Shown piece by piece: positions 26,444 through 34,985 of a DNA stretch of 64,000 nucleotides; position 1 is the first letter of the stretch, and each line of letters starts with the position of its first letter. Source of the DNA: JAMXLO01 sp963818775 (GTDB taxonomy: Bacteria > Pseudomonadota > Alphaproteobacteria > Acetobacterales > Acetobacteraceae); contig CAWFUF010000020.1 of NCBI GenBank assembly GCA_963818775.1, forward strand, positions 124,001 to 188,000, read 5' to 3'. The notes under the pieces are model-generated. The model ran no database searches, was not told the DNA's origin, and saw only the letters and a program-made list of their open reading frames with translations. Both the position numbers and the translations under genes were made by a program.

Positions 26444-28393
26444 CTATGGCACCCGGTTATCGACCAGCTCGGTCACCACCGCGGGATCGGCCAGCGTCGA
26501 TGTATCGCCCAGGCTGTCCGTCTCGTTGGCGGCGATCTTGCGCAGAATGCGGCGCATGATCTTGCCGCTGCGCGTCTTCGGCAGAGCGGGCGCCCACTGG
26601 ATCGCATCCGGCGAGGCGATCGGCCCGATCTCCTTGCGCACCCAGGTGATCAGCTCCTTGCGCAGGTCCTCGCTGGGTTCCTCGCCCAGCTTCAAGGTGA
26701 CATAGGCGTAGATGCCCTGGCCCTTCAGCTCATGCGGGAAGCCAACCACCGCCGCCTCGGCCACCTTCGGATGCGCCACCAATGCGCTCTCCACTTCGGC
26801 GGTGCCCATGCGGTGCCCGGACACGTTGATCACGTCGTCCACACGGCCGGTGATCCAGTAATAGCCGTCGTCGTCGCGCCGTGCGCCATCGCCGGTGAAG
26901 TACAGTCCTTTGAACGTTGAGAAGTAGGTCTGCACGAACCGGTCATGATCGCCGAACACGGTGCGCATCTGGCCCGGCCAGGAATCCGCGATGCACAGGT
27001 TGCCTTCGCACGCCCCGTGCAGTTCGTGGCCATCGCCATCGACGATGATCGGCCGCACGCCAGGCAGCGGACGCGTCGCCGATCCGGGTTTGGTCGGCGT
27101 CGCGCCGGGCAGCGGCGAGATCAGGATGCCGCCGGTCTCGGTCTGCCACCATGTATCGACGATAGGGCAACGATGCTCGCCGACGACGCGGTCATACCAC
27201 AGCCACGCCTCGGGATTGATCGGCTCGCCCACGCTGCCGAGGATGCGCAGCGACTTGCGCGAGGTCTTGCGCACCGGGCCCTCGCCATCGCGCATCAGCG
27301 CGCGGATCGCGGTCGGTGCGGTGTAGAAGATGTTGACCTTGTGCTTGTCCACTACCTGCCAGAAGCGCGAGCTGTCCGGATAGTTCGGAATGCCCTCGAA
27401 CATCAGCGTGGTCGCGCCGTTCGCCAGCGGGCCGTAGACGATATACGTGTGCCCGGTCACCCATCCGACATCGGCGGTGCACCAGTAGACTTCGCCGTGG
27501 CGGTAGTCGAACACGTTCTCATGCGTGAAGCTCGCCCACACCAGATACCCGCCGGTGGTATGCAGCACGCCCTTCGGCTTCCCCGTGCTGCCCGACGTAT
27601 ACAGGATGAACAGCGGGTCCTCCGCGTTCATTTCCAATGGCGGGCAGTCAGGCGATGAGACGGAGCACAGCGTCGTATAGTCATGGTCGCGGCCTGGCTG
27701 CATCGCCACTTTGCCACCGGTCACCTTCACCATGATGACGCTCTTCACGCCAGGACACGACTTCAGCGCCTCGTCCGCATTCGCCTTCAGCGGCACCTTG
27801 CGTCCGCCGCGGCGTCCCTCATCGGCGGTGATCAGCAGCTCGGATGCGCAATCCTGGATGCGATTCGACAGGCTGTCCGGCGAGAAGCCGCCAAAGACGA
27901 CCGAGTGGATTGCGCCGATCCGTGCGCAGGCCAGCATCGCGACCGCGGCCTCCGGCACCATGGGCAGATAGATCGTGACCCGATCGCCCTTCTTTACGCC
28001 GAGGCCTTTCATGGCGTTGGCCAGCCGGCAAACCTGTTCGTAAAGCTCGCGATACGTCACGTGCTTGGAAACCGATGGGTCGTCGCTCTCCCAGATGATC
28101 GCGGTCTGATCGCCGCGCGTCGCCAGATGCCGGTCGAGGCACGAGGCCGACGCGTTCAGCGTGCCGTCCTCGAACCACTTGATCGGCACGTTGCCAGCGA
28201 AGCTCGTGTTCTTGATCTTCGTCGGGGCCTTCATCCAGGCGATGCGGCGCGACTGCTCAGCCCAGAACCCGTCCGGGTCGCGCGCGGCATGCTCGAACAT
28301 GTCCTTGTAGCGCGCGGCGGTGATGTGTGCCTTCGCGGCGATTTCGGGCTTGACCGGAAAGGTCTGGCCGTCGGCGGAGTGAGCATCTGGCAT
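26444..28393 (-). CDS. acs: Acetyl-CoA synthetase (acetate-CoA ligase)
   Basis: A 649-residue AMP-forming acyl-CoA synthetase that activates acetate with ATP and CoA. It has the P-loop-like YTSGSTGKPKGV, the acetate/adenylate motif WWQTETGG, YFTGDGARRD, the hinge region ITGRVDDVINVSGHR, and the C-terminal PKTRSGKIMRR with the catalytic Lys that is the known acetylation site. The length is standard for Acs (about 650). ATG 28393 is preceded by GAGGGAA. It lies 117 bp downstream of the acetate transporter gene in the same orientation, forming an acetate uptake and activation unit. Confidence 0.96.
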   Translation of the reverse strand: MPDAHSADGQTFPVKPEIAAKAHITAARYKDMFEHAARDPDGFWAEQSRRIAWMKAPTKIKNTSFAGNVPIKWFEDGTLNASASCLDRHLATRGDQTAIIWESDDPSVSKHVTYRELYEQVCRLANAMKGLGVKKGDRVTIYLPMVPEAAVAMLACARIGAIHSVVFGGFSPDSLSNRIQDCASELLITADEGRRGGRKVPLKANADEALKSCPGVKSVIMVKVTGGKVAMQPGRDHDYTTLCSVSSPDCPPLEMNAEDPLFILYTSGSTGKPKGVLHTTGGYLVWASFTHENVFDYRHGEVYWCTADVGWVTGHTYIVYGPLANGATTLMFEGIPNYPDSSRFWQVVDKHKVNIFYTAPTAIRALMRDGEGPVRKTSRKSLRILGSVGEPINPEAWLWYDRVVGEHRCPIVDTWWQTETGGILISPLPGATPTKPGSATRPLPGVRPIIVDGDGHELHGACEGNLCIADSWPGQMRTVFGDHDRFVQTYFSTFKGLYFTGDGARRDDDGYYWITGRVDDVINVSGHRMGTAEVESALVAHPKVAEAAVVGFPHELKGQGIYAYVTLKLGEEPSEDLRKELITWVRKEIGPIASPDAIQWAPALPKTRSGKIMRRILRKIAANETDSLGDTSTLADPAVVTELVDNRVP

Positions 28394-28510
28394 GGGTGGG
28401 TTCCCTCAAGTCGGTTCTTGGTTGGGTGTGACCCAGCGGCGTAACCGGCCGCCTTGGGCAGGCTACGCAGCATCGGTGGGCCGTTCAAGCAACGGAAAGG
28501 CGAGCAACAC

Positions 28511-29104
28511 TCAGGCGGGCAGATGGCGCAACCCCGCGACGCGTGCGCCCGGAGCGGCTACAGCGCCGATCGGCAGCACTGTGCGCCCGTGTGTTTCGTT
28601 GATCACCTCGGCGGCCGCCAAATAGAAGGCGAGCGCCGCGGTCACCAGCCCCATGTAGCCGCCCGCCACATGCAGCGACGCCATGCCGGCCAGATCGCCT
28701 GCCGCGAGCAGGAAAAAGGTGATCCACAGCGACAGAAACACCAACTGCACGGCGCGGTTCAGCGCCAGGCTGCCGAGCCACATGTAGAAGGTGAATACGC
28801 CCCACACCAGCAGCCACCAGCCGATGAAGCCGGCGGGTACGTTGGAGGCGAAGAACTGAACGAACAGCGCGAAGCTCCACCAGAATGCGCCATACGAGCA
28901 GAACGCGACGAAGCCGAAGGTGTTGCCGCGCGGCATCTCCATCAGGCCGGCCACGAACTGGGCGGTGCCGCCGAAGGCGAAGGCGCTCGCCAGCACCAGG
29001 GGTACGCAGGCCGCGGTGAACCAGCCGGCATTCACCATGCTGAGCATCCACGTCGTCAAAGCGAAACCGGTCAGCCCGAGCGGTGCCGGATTGGCGAGCT
29101 TCAT
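28511..29104 (-). CDS. satP: Acetate uptake transporter (GPR1/FUN34/YaaH family)
   Basis: A 197-residue protein of six predicted membrane helices, opening with the family signature NPAPLGLTGF (residues 5-14). GPR1/FUN34/YaaH (SatP) proteins import acetate or succinate by proton symport. ATG 29104 has GGAGGA 9 bases upstream; a longer frame to 29170 would overlap the Rieske gene. acs follows 117 bp downstream. The C-terminal tail (GAVAAPGARVAG) is soluble. Upstream, the Rieske gene ends 25 bases before the ATG, so satP may be co-transcribed with EVE and Rieske genes. Confidence 0.9.
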   Translation of the reverse strand: MKLANPAPLGLTGFALTTWMLSMVNAGWFTAACVPLVLASAFAFGGTAQFVAGLMEMPRGNTFGFVAFCSYGAFWWSFALFVQFFASNVPAGFIGWWLLVWGVFTFYMWLGSLALNRAVQLVFLSLWITFFLLAAGDLAGMASLHVAGGYMGLVTAALAFYLAAAEVINETHGRTVLPIGAVAAPGARVAGLRHLPA

Positions 29105-29129
29105 GATCGAGTTCCTCCTGTGCGTTTCG

Positions 29130-29597
29130 CTACAGGCCGGCATCCTCGGGCACGAAGACTGTGCCGTCATTGATTTGGATCATGACCGCTTCAAGTCGGT
29201 CGCCCATGCACGGGCCATACACGCATTCACCATCGCTGATACGGAACTCCGCGCCGTGTGTGGCGCAGATGATGTGGCTGCCGTCTGCCGAGAGGAAGCG
29301 ATCGGGCATCCAGTCGAGAGGCGTCCCGATGTGCGGGCAGGAGTTCACATAGACGTGCACTGCATCGCCCTGTCGCACCGCGAACAGTCCGGTGAATCCG
29401 CCAGGTGGGGGACCGAAGCCTTTGGAACCGCCGTCAGGGATGTCATCGATCCGGCAGAGCGCGCGCAGCCCCCTCCCCCCAACTCCCTCCCGCAGGGGGA
29501 GGGGGAGATCGGCAGGCCCCCCTTCTCCCCCTCCCCCTGCGGGAGGGGGTCGGGGGGAGGGGGCCTCGCCAGCGCGGTCGTCGCCGTCCCCGCTCAT
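29130..29597 (-). CDS. Rieske [2Fe-2S] protein with repeat-derived N-terminal insert
   Basis: A 155-residue protein. The second half is a complete Rieske cluster domain with CPHIGTPLDW and CATHGAEF, i.e. CxHxG...CxxH ligands, like the small ferredoxin subunits of NirD/dioxygenase type. Residues about 12-43 are low-complexity Pro/Gly/Arg sequence (PLPLREGVGGRG) translated from a palindromic repeat (29469-29563) inserted in frame. ATG 29597 overlaps the TGA of the upstream EVE gene (ATGA), so the start is well supported. It should act as an electron carrier for an unidentified oxygenase or reductase. Confidence 0.85.
   Translation of the reverse strand: MSGDGDDRAGEAPSPRPPPAGGGGEGGPADLPLPLREGVGGRGLRALCRIDDIPDGGSKGFGPPPGGFTGLFAVRQGDAVHVYVNSCPHIGTPLDWMPDRFLSADGSHIICATHGAEFRISDGECVYGPCMGDRLEAVMIQINDGTVFVPEDAGL
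29469..29563. repeat. 95-bp palindromic repeat inside the Rieske gene
   Basis: Arms 29469-29508 and 29524-29563 are 40 bases each and nearly perfectly complementary around a 15-base centre, made of C-runs and G-runs with a CCCTCCCGC core. A clear relative with the same core occurs at 37600-37694. In translation it gives PLPLREGVGGRG-type peptides, a known sign of a mobile palindromic element carried within open frames. Confidence 0.85.
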
Positions 29598-30046
29598 CCC
29601 TTCCATCCGCCCAACCGGCAGATGTAATCCCAGTGCGGCTTCGACACCGGCATCACCGACAAGCGTGACTGCCGCACCAGCGCCATGTCGGCCAGTTTCG
29701 GATCGGCCTTGATCGCCACCAGTGTCACCGGCTTTGGCATCGGCCCCACCGCCTTCATGTCGACGCATACCCAGGGGCCTTCCTTTGCGCTCGGGTCCGG
29801 ATAGGCCTCACGCACCACCTCGACCACGCCGACGATCTCTTTGCCCTGGTTGGAGTGATAGAAAAATGCCCGGTCACCCTTCTTCATGGCCTTCAGATTG
29901 TTCCTGGCCGTGAAGTTGCGCACGCCCGTCCACGGCTCAACGTCGTTCTTCACCTGCTGGTCCCATGAGAACGCGTCCGGTTCCGTCTTCACCAGCCAGT
30001 ACCTGCATTGCCGCCGATCCTCAGCCCCATGGGTGATCGCCGCCAC
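29594..30046 (-). CDS. EVE domain-containing protein
   Basis: A 150-residue protein of the EVE family (PUA-like fold). It has the hallmark YWLVKTEPDAFSWDQ, WTGVRNFTARNNLKAM, GDRAFFYHSNQGKEIVGVVEV and WVCVDMKAV. EVE proteins bind modified bases in DNA or RNA and are often small stand-alone proteins of about 140 residues. The only in-frame start I see is GTG 30046, without a strong ribosome site, giving an atypical 16-residue leader before YWLVK. Its stop overlaps the Rieske start by four bases (ATGA). MCP ends 35 bases upstream in the same direction. Confidence 0.88.
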   Translation of the reverse strand: MAAITHGAEDRRQCRYWLVKTEPDAFSWDQQVKNDVEPWTGVRNFTARNNLKAMKKGDRAFFYHSNQGKEIVGVVEVVREAYPDPSAKEGPWVCVDMKAVGPMPKPVTLVAIKADPKLADMALVRQSRLSVMPVSKPHWDYICRLGGWKG

Positions 30047-30081
30047 AGTAAGCCAGGGACGGCTGCCATCAAATGCGGGGA

Positions 30082-32094
30082 TCAGGCGGCCGCGCGGGTT
30101 TGCAGCTTCTCGAGTAGCGGAAGCAAGGCCGCCGCCGCGTCAGGCCCAAAGGCCATGTGCGCGCCGTCGCTATCGGTCGCGCGCACCACGCACGGCAACG
30201 CGACCGCGACACCGTCGATACGCAGCGTGCCTTGCGCGCCAACCGGCGTTTCCGGGGCTCCCCGCAGACAGGCGCCACCTTCGGAAAGGTCGCTGACGCG
30301 CACGGGGTGTTCGTCTTGTCCTGCAAGCGCGATCCGGCCTGGGAGCTCCGCCACATAGCGTGTGCCCCGGCGTCGATCGACGGCTGCCGTCGAGGTCCGC
30401 ACCACCTGGATCACCGAATGGCGCAGCTCTTCGATGGCCTCGTTCAGCGCCAGCGTGTTGTCACGCAGATCGGCCGCGTGTCGCCCGGTGCCGGCTGCTT
30501 CAGTCGATACCTCGGTGGTGCGGCTTGTCATGTCGTGCGCTGCCGTGGCCGTCGCGCCGACGTTGCGGGCGATATCCGCGGTCGCGGCATCCTGTTGCCG
30601 CACGGCGGCGGCGATCGATGTGGCGATCGCACTGATTTCGGCGATCGTCTCGTCGATCCGCGCCACCGCAGCAACAGACGCACCGGTCGCTGAACGCACC
30701 TGCCCGATGTGCCGCGCGATATCTTCGGTTGAGCGCGCGGTCTGCATGGCCAGGGCCTTCACCTCGGTGGCAACCACGGCAAAACCCTTGCCCGCATCTC
30801 CCGCACGTGCCGCCTCGATCGTTGCATTCAGCGCCAGCAGGTTCGTCTGTGCGGCAATGCCGCCGATCATGTCGGCAACTGCGCCGATGCTTTCGACCTC
30901 CTGGCTCAGCGAAACGATGGTGTCGCGGGTCTCCAGCCCGGCGGTCACAGCGCGGCCCGCCACCGCCGTCGATCGGCTGACTTGGCTGCCGATCTCGCGG
31001 ATCGAGGCAGCAAGCTGTTCCGCGGCGCCCGCGACTGTCTGGGCGATGCCCAGTGCCTGGGTGGCCGCGGCCGCCGCATCCTTGGCCGAGGCACCCGTGC
31101 GGGTAGCGGACACACTCATCGCATCGGCTGTCGTTGCCATCGCGGTGGTCCGATCCCCGATCTGGCGCAGTGCCGAATTCGTGGCGGTTTCGATGGTCTG
31201 CGCCATGCCGACCAATGCCGCCCGCTTCTCCGCCTCGGATTGATTGCGCTCGGCCTCCTGCTCCGCGGCGATCTGCTGCTCCCTGACCATGTGCTCTTTG
31301 AACACGAGAACGGCACGGGCCATGTCACCGAGTTCGTCGCGATGGTCCTGGGCGCCAATCGCGGCCGCCATGTTGCCCGCGGCAAGCTCGGTCATTGTCC
31401 GCGTCAGGGTGCGAACCGGGCGGCCGATCGCCGCCACGACCATCGGCAGCAGGATCAGCATGACCACCCCCGAGCCGCCGACGATCCAATAGGCGCGTAT
31501 CAACATCGCGTGCGAGCTGCTACGGGCAATCTGGACGGAAGCCGCCTCGGCCGCGCGGTGTTCGGCCGCCAGACCGGAGATGTCGCCGCGCAGCGTCTCG
31601 AACGTCGCATCGCTGCGGCGGAAATAGCCCACCGCGATCGCCGGGTCCGAGACAAGGTCCAGCGCGTCACCCAGTTGCTTGGCGTAATCTGCCGACCTGC
31701 CGGCGATCACCTTGAGCCGCGGCAGATCGGGGCTGTTCGCGGCGCGCCGTGCGATCATCTCCTGCGCGCTGGTGCGCAACACGCCCAGTTCGCGCCCGAC
31801 GTCCTTGACGAGCCCATCAATCCTGGTCTCGGGAACACCTGCCTGCTGCCAGACCATGGCACGCATTGCTGTGACCTGGATCGTGTCCACGGCGTCCAGC
31901 AACCGGGCGCTCGCCGCGGCCGTCGGCAAGGCATTGTTCGCGACATCGGCGAGCCTGCCTTCGGTCGCGGTCGCGCCTAGCCATATTGACGCGGCCACCG
32001 CCGCCCCGGCGGTAAGGCACGCCGCAGGAGCGACGAGAACCTTCGCCCACAGCGGCAGATCATGGAACGACCGCACGCCACCCAGGAGTCGCAT
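30082..32094 (-). CDS. Methyl-accepting chemotaxis protein with C-terminal PilZ domain
   Basis: A 670-residue chemoreceptor. TM1 is at about 18-40, followed by a helical periplasmic sensor of about 160 residues (four-helix-bundle type) and TM2 at about 202-224. HAMP follows, then the signalling domain with its hairpin tip LLALNATIEAARAGDAGKGF. The last ~95 residues form a PilZ domain, with RRRGTRY and DLSEGGACLR, matching the RxxxR and D/NxSxxG c-di-GMP-binding motifs. There is no CheR-tethering pentapeptide. ATG 32094 is chosen with GGGAG upstream; the longer frame to 32358 lies across the Cache gene. The Cache protein gene ends 25 bases upstream, so the two are an operon. Confidence 0.9.
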   Translation of the reverse strand: MRLLGGVRSFHDLPLWAKVLVAPAACLTAGAAVAASIWLGATATEGRLADVANNALPTAAASARLLDAVDTIQVTAMRAMVWQQAGVPETRIDGLVKDVGRELGVLRTSAQEMIARRAANSPDLPRLKVIAGRSADYAKQLGDALDLVSDPAIAVGYFRRSDATFETLRGDISGLAAEHRAAEAASVQIARSSSHAMLIRAYWIVGGSGVVMLILLPMVVAAIGRPVRTLTRTMTELAAGNMAAAIGAQDHRDELGDMARAVLVFKEHMVREQQIAAEQEAERNQSEAEKRAALVGMAQTIETATNSALRQIGDRTTAMATTADAMSVSATRTGASAKDAAAAATQALGIAQTVAGAAEQLAASIREIGSQVSRSTAVAGRAVTAGLETRDTIVSLSQEVESIGAVADMIGGIAAQTNLLALNATIEAARAGDAGKGFAVVATEVKALAMQTARSTEDIARHIGQVRSATGASVAAVARIDETIAEISAIATSIAAAVRQQDAATADIARNVGATATAAHDMTSRTTEVSTEAAGTGRHAADLRDNTLALNEAIEELRHSVIQVVRTSTAAVDRRRGTRYVAELPGRIALAGQDEHPVRVSDLSEGGACLRGAPETPVGAQGTLRIDGVAVALPCVVRATDSDGAHMAFGPDAAAALLPLLEKLQTRAAA

Positions 32095-32119
32095 GTCCGG
32101 CTGCTCCCCACTACCGCCG

Positions 32120-32581
32120 TCAGCGGATGTAGATTCCGGCGATGTAGGAGAAGTTCCCGGCCTTCTCGACGTACGCCTCCTTGGGCAGGACCTTTCCCGT
32201 GATCGGGTCCTTGAATGCAAACGACACCCAACCCGAGCCCGGACCTGCAACGATCTGCTCAACCTCCTTGCCGTATGCTTTGCCATCGACGTCGACGGCG
32301 TCGTAATAGCTCTTGCCCACGAGCTTCGGGTTCTGGCCGTGCACGACGCGCACCCCATCCTTGTCGATGATGATCAAATACAGGTCGCGGTCGATGTATT
32401 TCCCGCCGTGATCCATGAACTCCGGCTGGGCCTTGTCCATGCCGACATCGGCGACGCGCACGATCGCCTGCTTTACGAGCGCCACCGCCTCATCCTTGGT
32501 GGCAAACTCACCAGCTGACGTTGGAACCGCCCACGCGATCCAGACCGAAGCGAGGGCGGCGGCCAATTGCAGGTATCTCAC
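32120..32581 (-). CDS. Periplasmic single-Cache (sCache_2-like) domain protein
   Basis: A 153-residue exported protein: a signal peptide (to about TSAG, residue 23), then a single Cache-type sensor domain with YIDRDLYLIIIDKDG, HGQNPKLVGKSY and GSGWVSFAFKDPITGKV. This is the domain usually found inside chemoreceptors and kinases, where it binds small carboxylates or amines. Here it is free-standing and has no membrane anchor after the signal peptide. It is encoded directly upstream of a receptor that lacks a Cache domain, so it may act as a soluble ligand-binding partner. GTG 32581 has AGAGGAG 7 bases upstream. Confidence 0.85.
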   Translation of the reverse strand: MRYLQLAAALASVWIAWAVPTSAGEFATKDEAVALVKQAIVRVADVGMDKAQPEFMDHGGKYIDRDLYLIIIDKDGVRVVHGQNPKLVGKSYYDAVDVDGKAYGKEVEQIVAGPGSGWVSFAFKDPITGKVLPKEAYVEKAGNFSYIAGIYIR

Positions 32582-32654
32582 CGGAAAGCTCCTCTGATGG
32601 GCGCGCGGGGCCGAATACTTGTCCGGTAGGGTTAAGAGCCGGCTAATCCATGGA
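32578..32654 (-). repeat. Upstream region of the Cache gene, copy A of a duplicated segment
   Basis: This stretch, containing the ribosome site and start of the Cache gene and the ~70 bases before it, is closely matched by 33974-34046 (copy B). Shared blocks include GAGCCGGC, GGGGCCG and GTCCTCTG/CTCCTCTG. It probably carries the promoter of the Cache-MCP operon. Confidence 0.6.
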
Positions 32655-32697
32655 TACCCGGCGGAAGCTGGTGATCGGCAGTCAGGTATTTCTCCCG

Positions 32698-33846
32698 CTA
32701 AGCCAAAACAGCCGAAATCTGATCGTTGATCTCGTCAGAACGGCGCGCGAGCTCCGCAATTGCCGCGGCGGTCGCCCGCGCACCCTGTTCGCCAACGAAA
32801 AGGAAGTGGGTGCCGTCCACCGTTATCGTGAGCCGCGCAAGGGCGCCGGCGAAGATATTCTGCAAAGATGCCCAGGACTGAGGCGAGAGTTGTCCGATGC
32901 GGCTGCGGTTGGGATAGATGTGACGGCGGTATAGCTGCTGGCCGACAAAGAGTGCCCAATTACTGCGGCAGAGCAGCGCGTTTGGATAATCCGCGAGTCC
33001 ATTGCTGACGATGAGCGCCAGCGGCGGATACGCGGCGTAATCGGTGACGCCGCCATCCTCCATGGCGGCGGCGACGTCCTCGACGATCCTGCCCTTGCCA
33101 AAGCGGGCAGCCTCGCCCTGCAGATCAAGCGGCGGATTCCCGGTGAAGAGCGCCTTGAGATCCGCGGCGGACATTATCGCATGCCCGTTGAGCCGGCTTT
33201 GCTCTGCCACCATGGCGACGAACCAGGGAAGTAGCGAAGTCGTTTGGTCTACCAACCCATCCCGCGCGAGAACAAACTGTTCGGCATTGCCGGGGAAAAG
33301 GTTTGGGCCGGGCGGCAGGGCGTCAAGGGCGACGAAGAGTTTAAGATCGAGCCCCGCAGCGTGTACGGCCACAGCGAGCTTTTCAACGATCTTGCCGCCC
33401 ATGCTCCAGCCGACAGCGATGATGCGGTTACCGAGCCCGTTCGCATCGATGACATGACGCGCGGCCTCCGCGACCTGGCGACCCCAATCGGTGATCGAAA
33501 AATCAGGATAGGTCTCCGGATAGACAGGGTTGTCTAGCGGATAGGAGACGCCGAGGAACGGGAAACCGGCCGCGACCAACCAGTGGCTAAGGAAATCGGT
33601 CGGGCGGCCGGCAGGAAAGCCGTAAGCGATCCGGGCAAGGAACGAGGTGCCGGGCACGAATACGACGAGTGGCTGATCGCGGGCGGATTTCTCAAAGCGG
33701 ATCAGGCAGGGAAGGGCCGCCGCCGTGATCATCTCTTCCCCGGGGAAGAGCGCTGCGCTCGCGTTTGCTCCGGCGGTGGCTTGGACGGTGAGCGGAACGA
33801 CGGATGCAGCGAGACCTGCGGCGGCCTGACGGCGCGTTAGCGGCAT
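32698..33846 (-). CDS. Exported alpha/beta hydrolase
   Basis: A 382-residue protein with a Tat-like leader (LTRRQAAAGLAASVV, residues 3-17). The alpha/beta-hydrolase core follows, with the oxyanion region LVVFVPGTSFL and the nucleophile elbow VGWSMGGK (Ser at about residue 147). The late His is likely in TVDGTHFLF. The combination suggests an exported esterase or lipase-like enzyme of unknown substrate. It lies between two copies of the same ~75-bp upstream segment and is leftward like the Cache gene, 116 bp further on. A ribosome site is not obvious before ATG 33846. Confidence 0.7.
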   Translation of the reverse strand: MPLTRRQAAAGLAASVVPLTVQATAGANASAALFPGEEMITAAALPCLIRFEKSARDQPLVVFVPGTSFLARIAYGFPAGRPTDFLSHWLVAAGFPFLGVSYPLDNPVYPETYPDFSITDWGRQVAEAARHVIDANGLGNRIIAVGWSMGGKIVEKLAVAVHAAGLDLKLFVALDALPPGPNLFPGNAEQFVLARDGLVDQTTSLLPWFVAMVAEQSRLNGHAIMSAADLKALFTGNPPLDLQGEAARFGKGRIVEDVAAAMEDGGVTDYAAYPPLALIVSNGLADYPNALLCRSNWALFVGQQLYRRHIYPNRSRIGQLSPQSWASLQNIFAGALARLTITVDGTHFLFVGEQGARATAAAIAELARRSDEINDQISAVLA

Positions 33847-34199
33847 GGACGAAGAGCTTCCCGGCTGGCTGAGGCAGATGTCGGCTCAAGCCGACGTTTT
33901 CCTTGGGCTCCCTGAGTGCCGGCTCAACGAATAGGATAGGCGTCGATCCGATCATCCGGCAACGGTGGACGCGGTCGCCGGAAGGTCCTCTGGTGCGGGC
34001 GGGGCCGGGTAGTTCTCCGGTCGGTCAAGAGCCGGCAAATCCTGGGGACTGGTTTGACCCAGATCATTGAGCCGTGCCCGCCGATCGGTTCATTGCCGCC
34101 GACATGAACATTCCTTCAGATGCGTTCCAGGCTGAGGTAGCCAGCGTTACGCTATTCGGCTGCCTTCAATCGCAAGCTGGCATGGGCTAGGTTGATCAC
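33847..34199. other. 353-bp gap containing copy B of the Cache upstream segment
   Basis: There is no gene here. Bases 33974-34046 repeat the region upstream of the Cache gene (copy A, 32578-32654), but the GTG start is lost (the matching bases read GCGACC on the minus strand). Nothing recognisable follows on either side. It may hold the promoters of the leftward hydrolase and of the rightward ccm operon. Copy B lies 128 bp before the hydrolase start and could drive it. Confidence 0.55.
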
Positions 34200-34985
34200 G
34201 TGGACGCCAGTTCCATTGTTGCCCCACCCCCGAGTGGCCGAAATCCGGGGCGCTCTCTGCACCGTTTCGCCAACCCGGGGCGCTTCCTGCGCCTATCCGG
34301 CGCGGTGCTGCCGTGGCTCGCCGCCGCCGGCACGGCGTTGACCGCGGTTGGCCTCGTCTGGGGCCTGTTCTTCGCCCCCGCCGACTGGCAGCAGGGCGAC
34401 GCGGTCCGCATCATGTATATCCACGTCCCGGCGGCCTGGCTCGCCTCCGCCGGCTATCTTGCATTGGCTCTTTGTTCCGCGCTGTCGCTGGTCTGGCGCC
34501 ATCCGCTCGCTGACCTGGCCGCGGTCGAGATTGGCCCGGTCGGCGCCGGCTTCACCGCGCTCTGCCTGCTCACCGGCAGCATCTGGGGCAAGCCGATGTG
34601 GGGCGCATGGTGGGTGTGGGACGCGCGTCTCACCTCCGTGCTGATTCTCTTCTTCCTTTATCTAGGACACATCGCGCTGGTGCGCGCATTCGACGATCCG
34701 GTGCGCGGCTATCGATCGGGCGCGATCCTGGCGCTGGTTGGCGTGGTGAACCTGCCGATCATCAAATTCAGCGTTGACTGGTGGAACACGCTGCACCAGC
34801 CGGACACCATAACGCTGACCGGTGCGCCGACCATGTATGTCGGCATGCTGTGGCCCCTGCTGTTTGCGGCACTCGGCTATACGCTGATGTTCGCCGCCAT
34901 CGTGTTGGCGCGCACCCGGGCGGCGGTGATGGAGCGACGGATCCGCGCGCTCCTGATGGCGCGTGCCGACGCGGCCGCCGCATGA
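34200..34985 (+). CDS. ccmC: Haem transporter/chaperone subunit CcmC (cytochrome c maturation)
   Basis: A 261-residue protein of six membrane helices with the tryptophan-rich periplasmic motif WGAWWVWDARLTS and flanking His residues (MYIHVPAAW). CcmC loads haem onto CcmE in system I cytochrome c maturation. The start is GTG 34200 with AGGTTGA upstream; the first ~35 residues are a soluble leader longer than usual. ccmD overlaps its stop by four bases. ccmA and ccmB, which encode the ABC partner and usually lie just upstream, are missing from this place. Confidence 0.93.
   Translation: MDASSIVAPPPSGRNPGRSLHRFANPGRFLRLSGAVLPWLAAAGTALTAVGLVWGLFFAPADWQQGDAVRIMYIHVPAAWLASAGYLALALCSALSLVWRHPLADLAAVEIGPVGAGFTALCLLTGSIWGKPMWGAWWVWDARLTSVLILFFLYLGHIALVRAFDDPVRGYRSGAILALVGVVNLPIIKFSVDWWNTLHQPDTITLTGAPTMYVGMLWPLLFAALGYTLMFAAIVLARTRAAVMERRIRALLMARADAAAA

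Noticed and set aside
32095..32358. Longer start for the chemoreceptor
   Set aside because: It overlaps the Cache gene in another frame, and TM1 begins normally from ATG 32094.
34781..34981. Longer frame upstream of ccmD
   Set aside because: It runs through ccmC in another frame; the 44-residue protein from ATG 34982 is the CcmD-size product.
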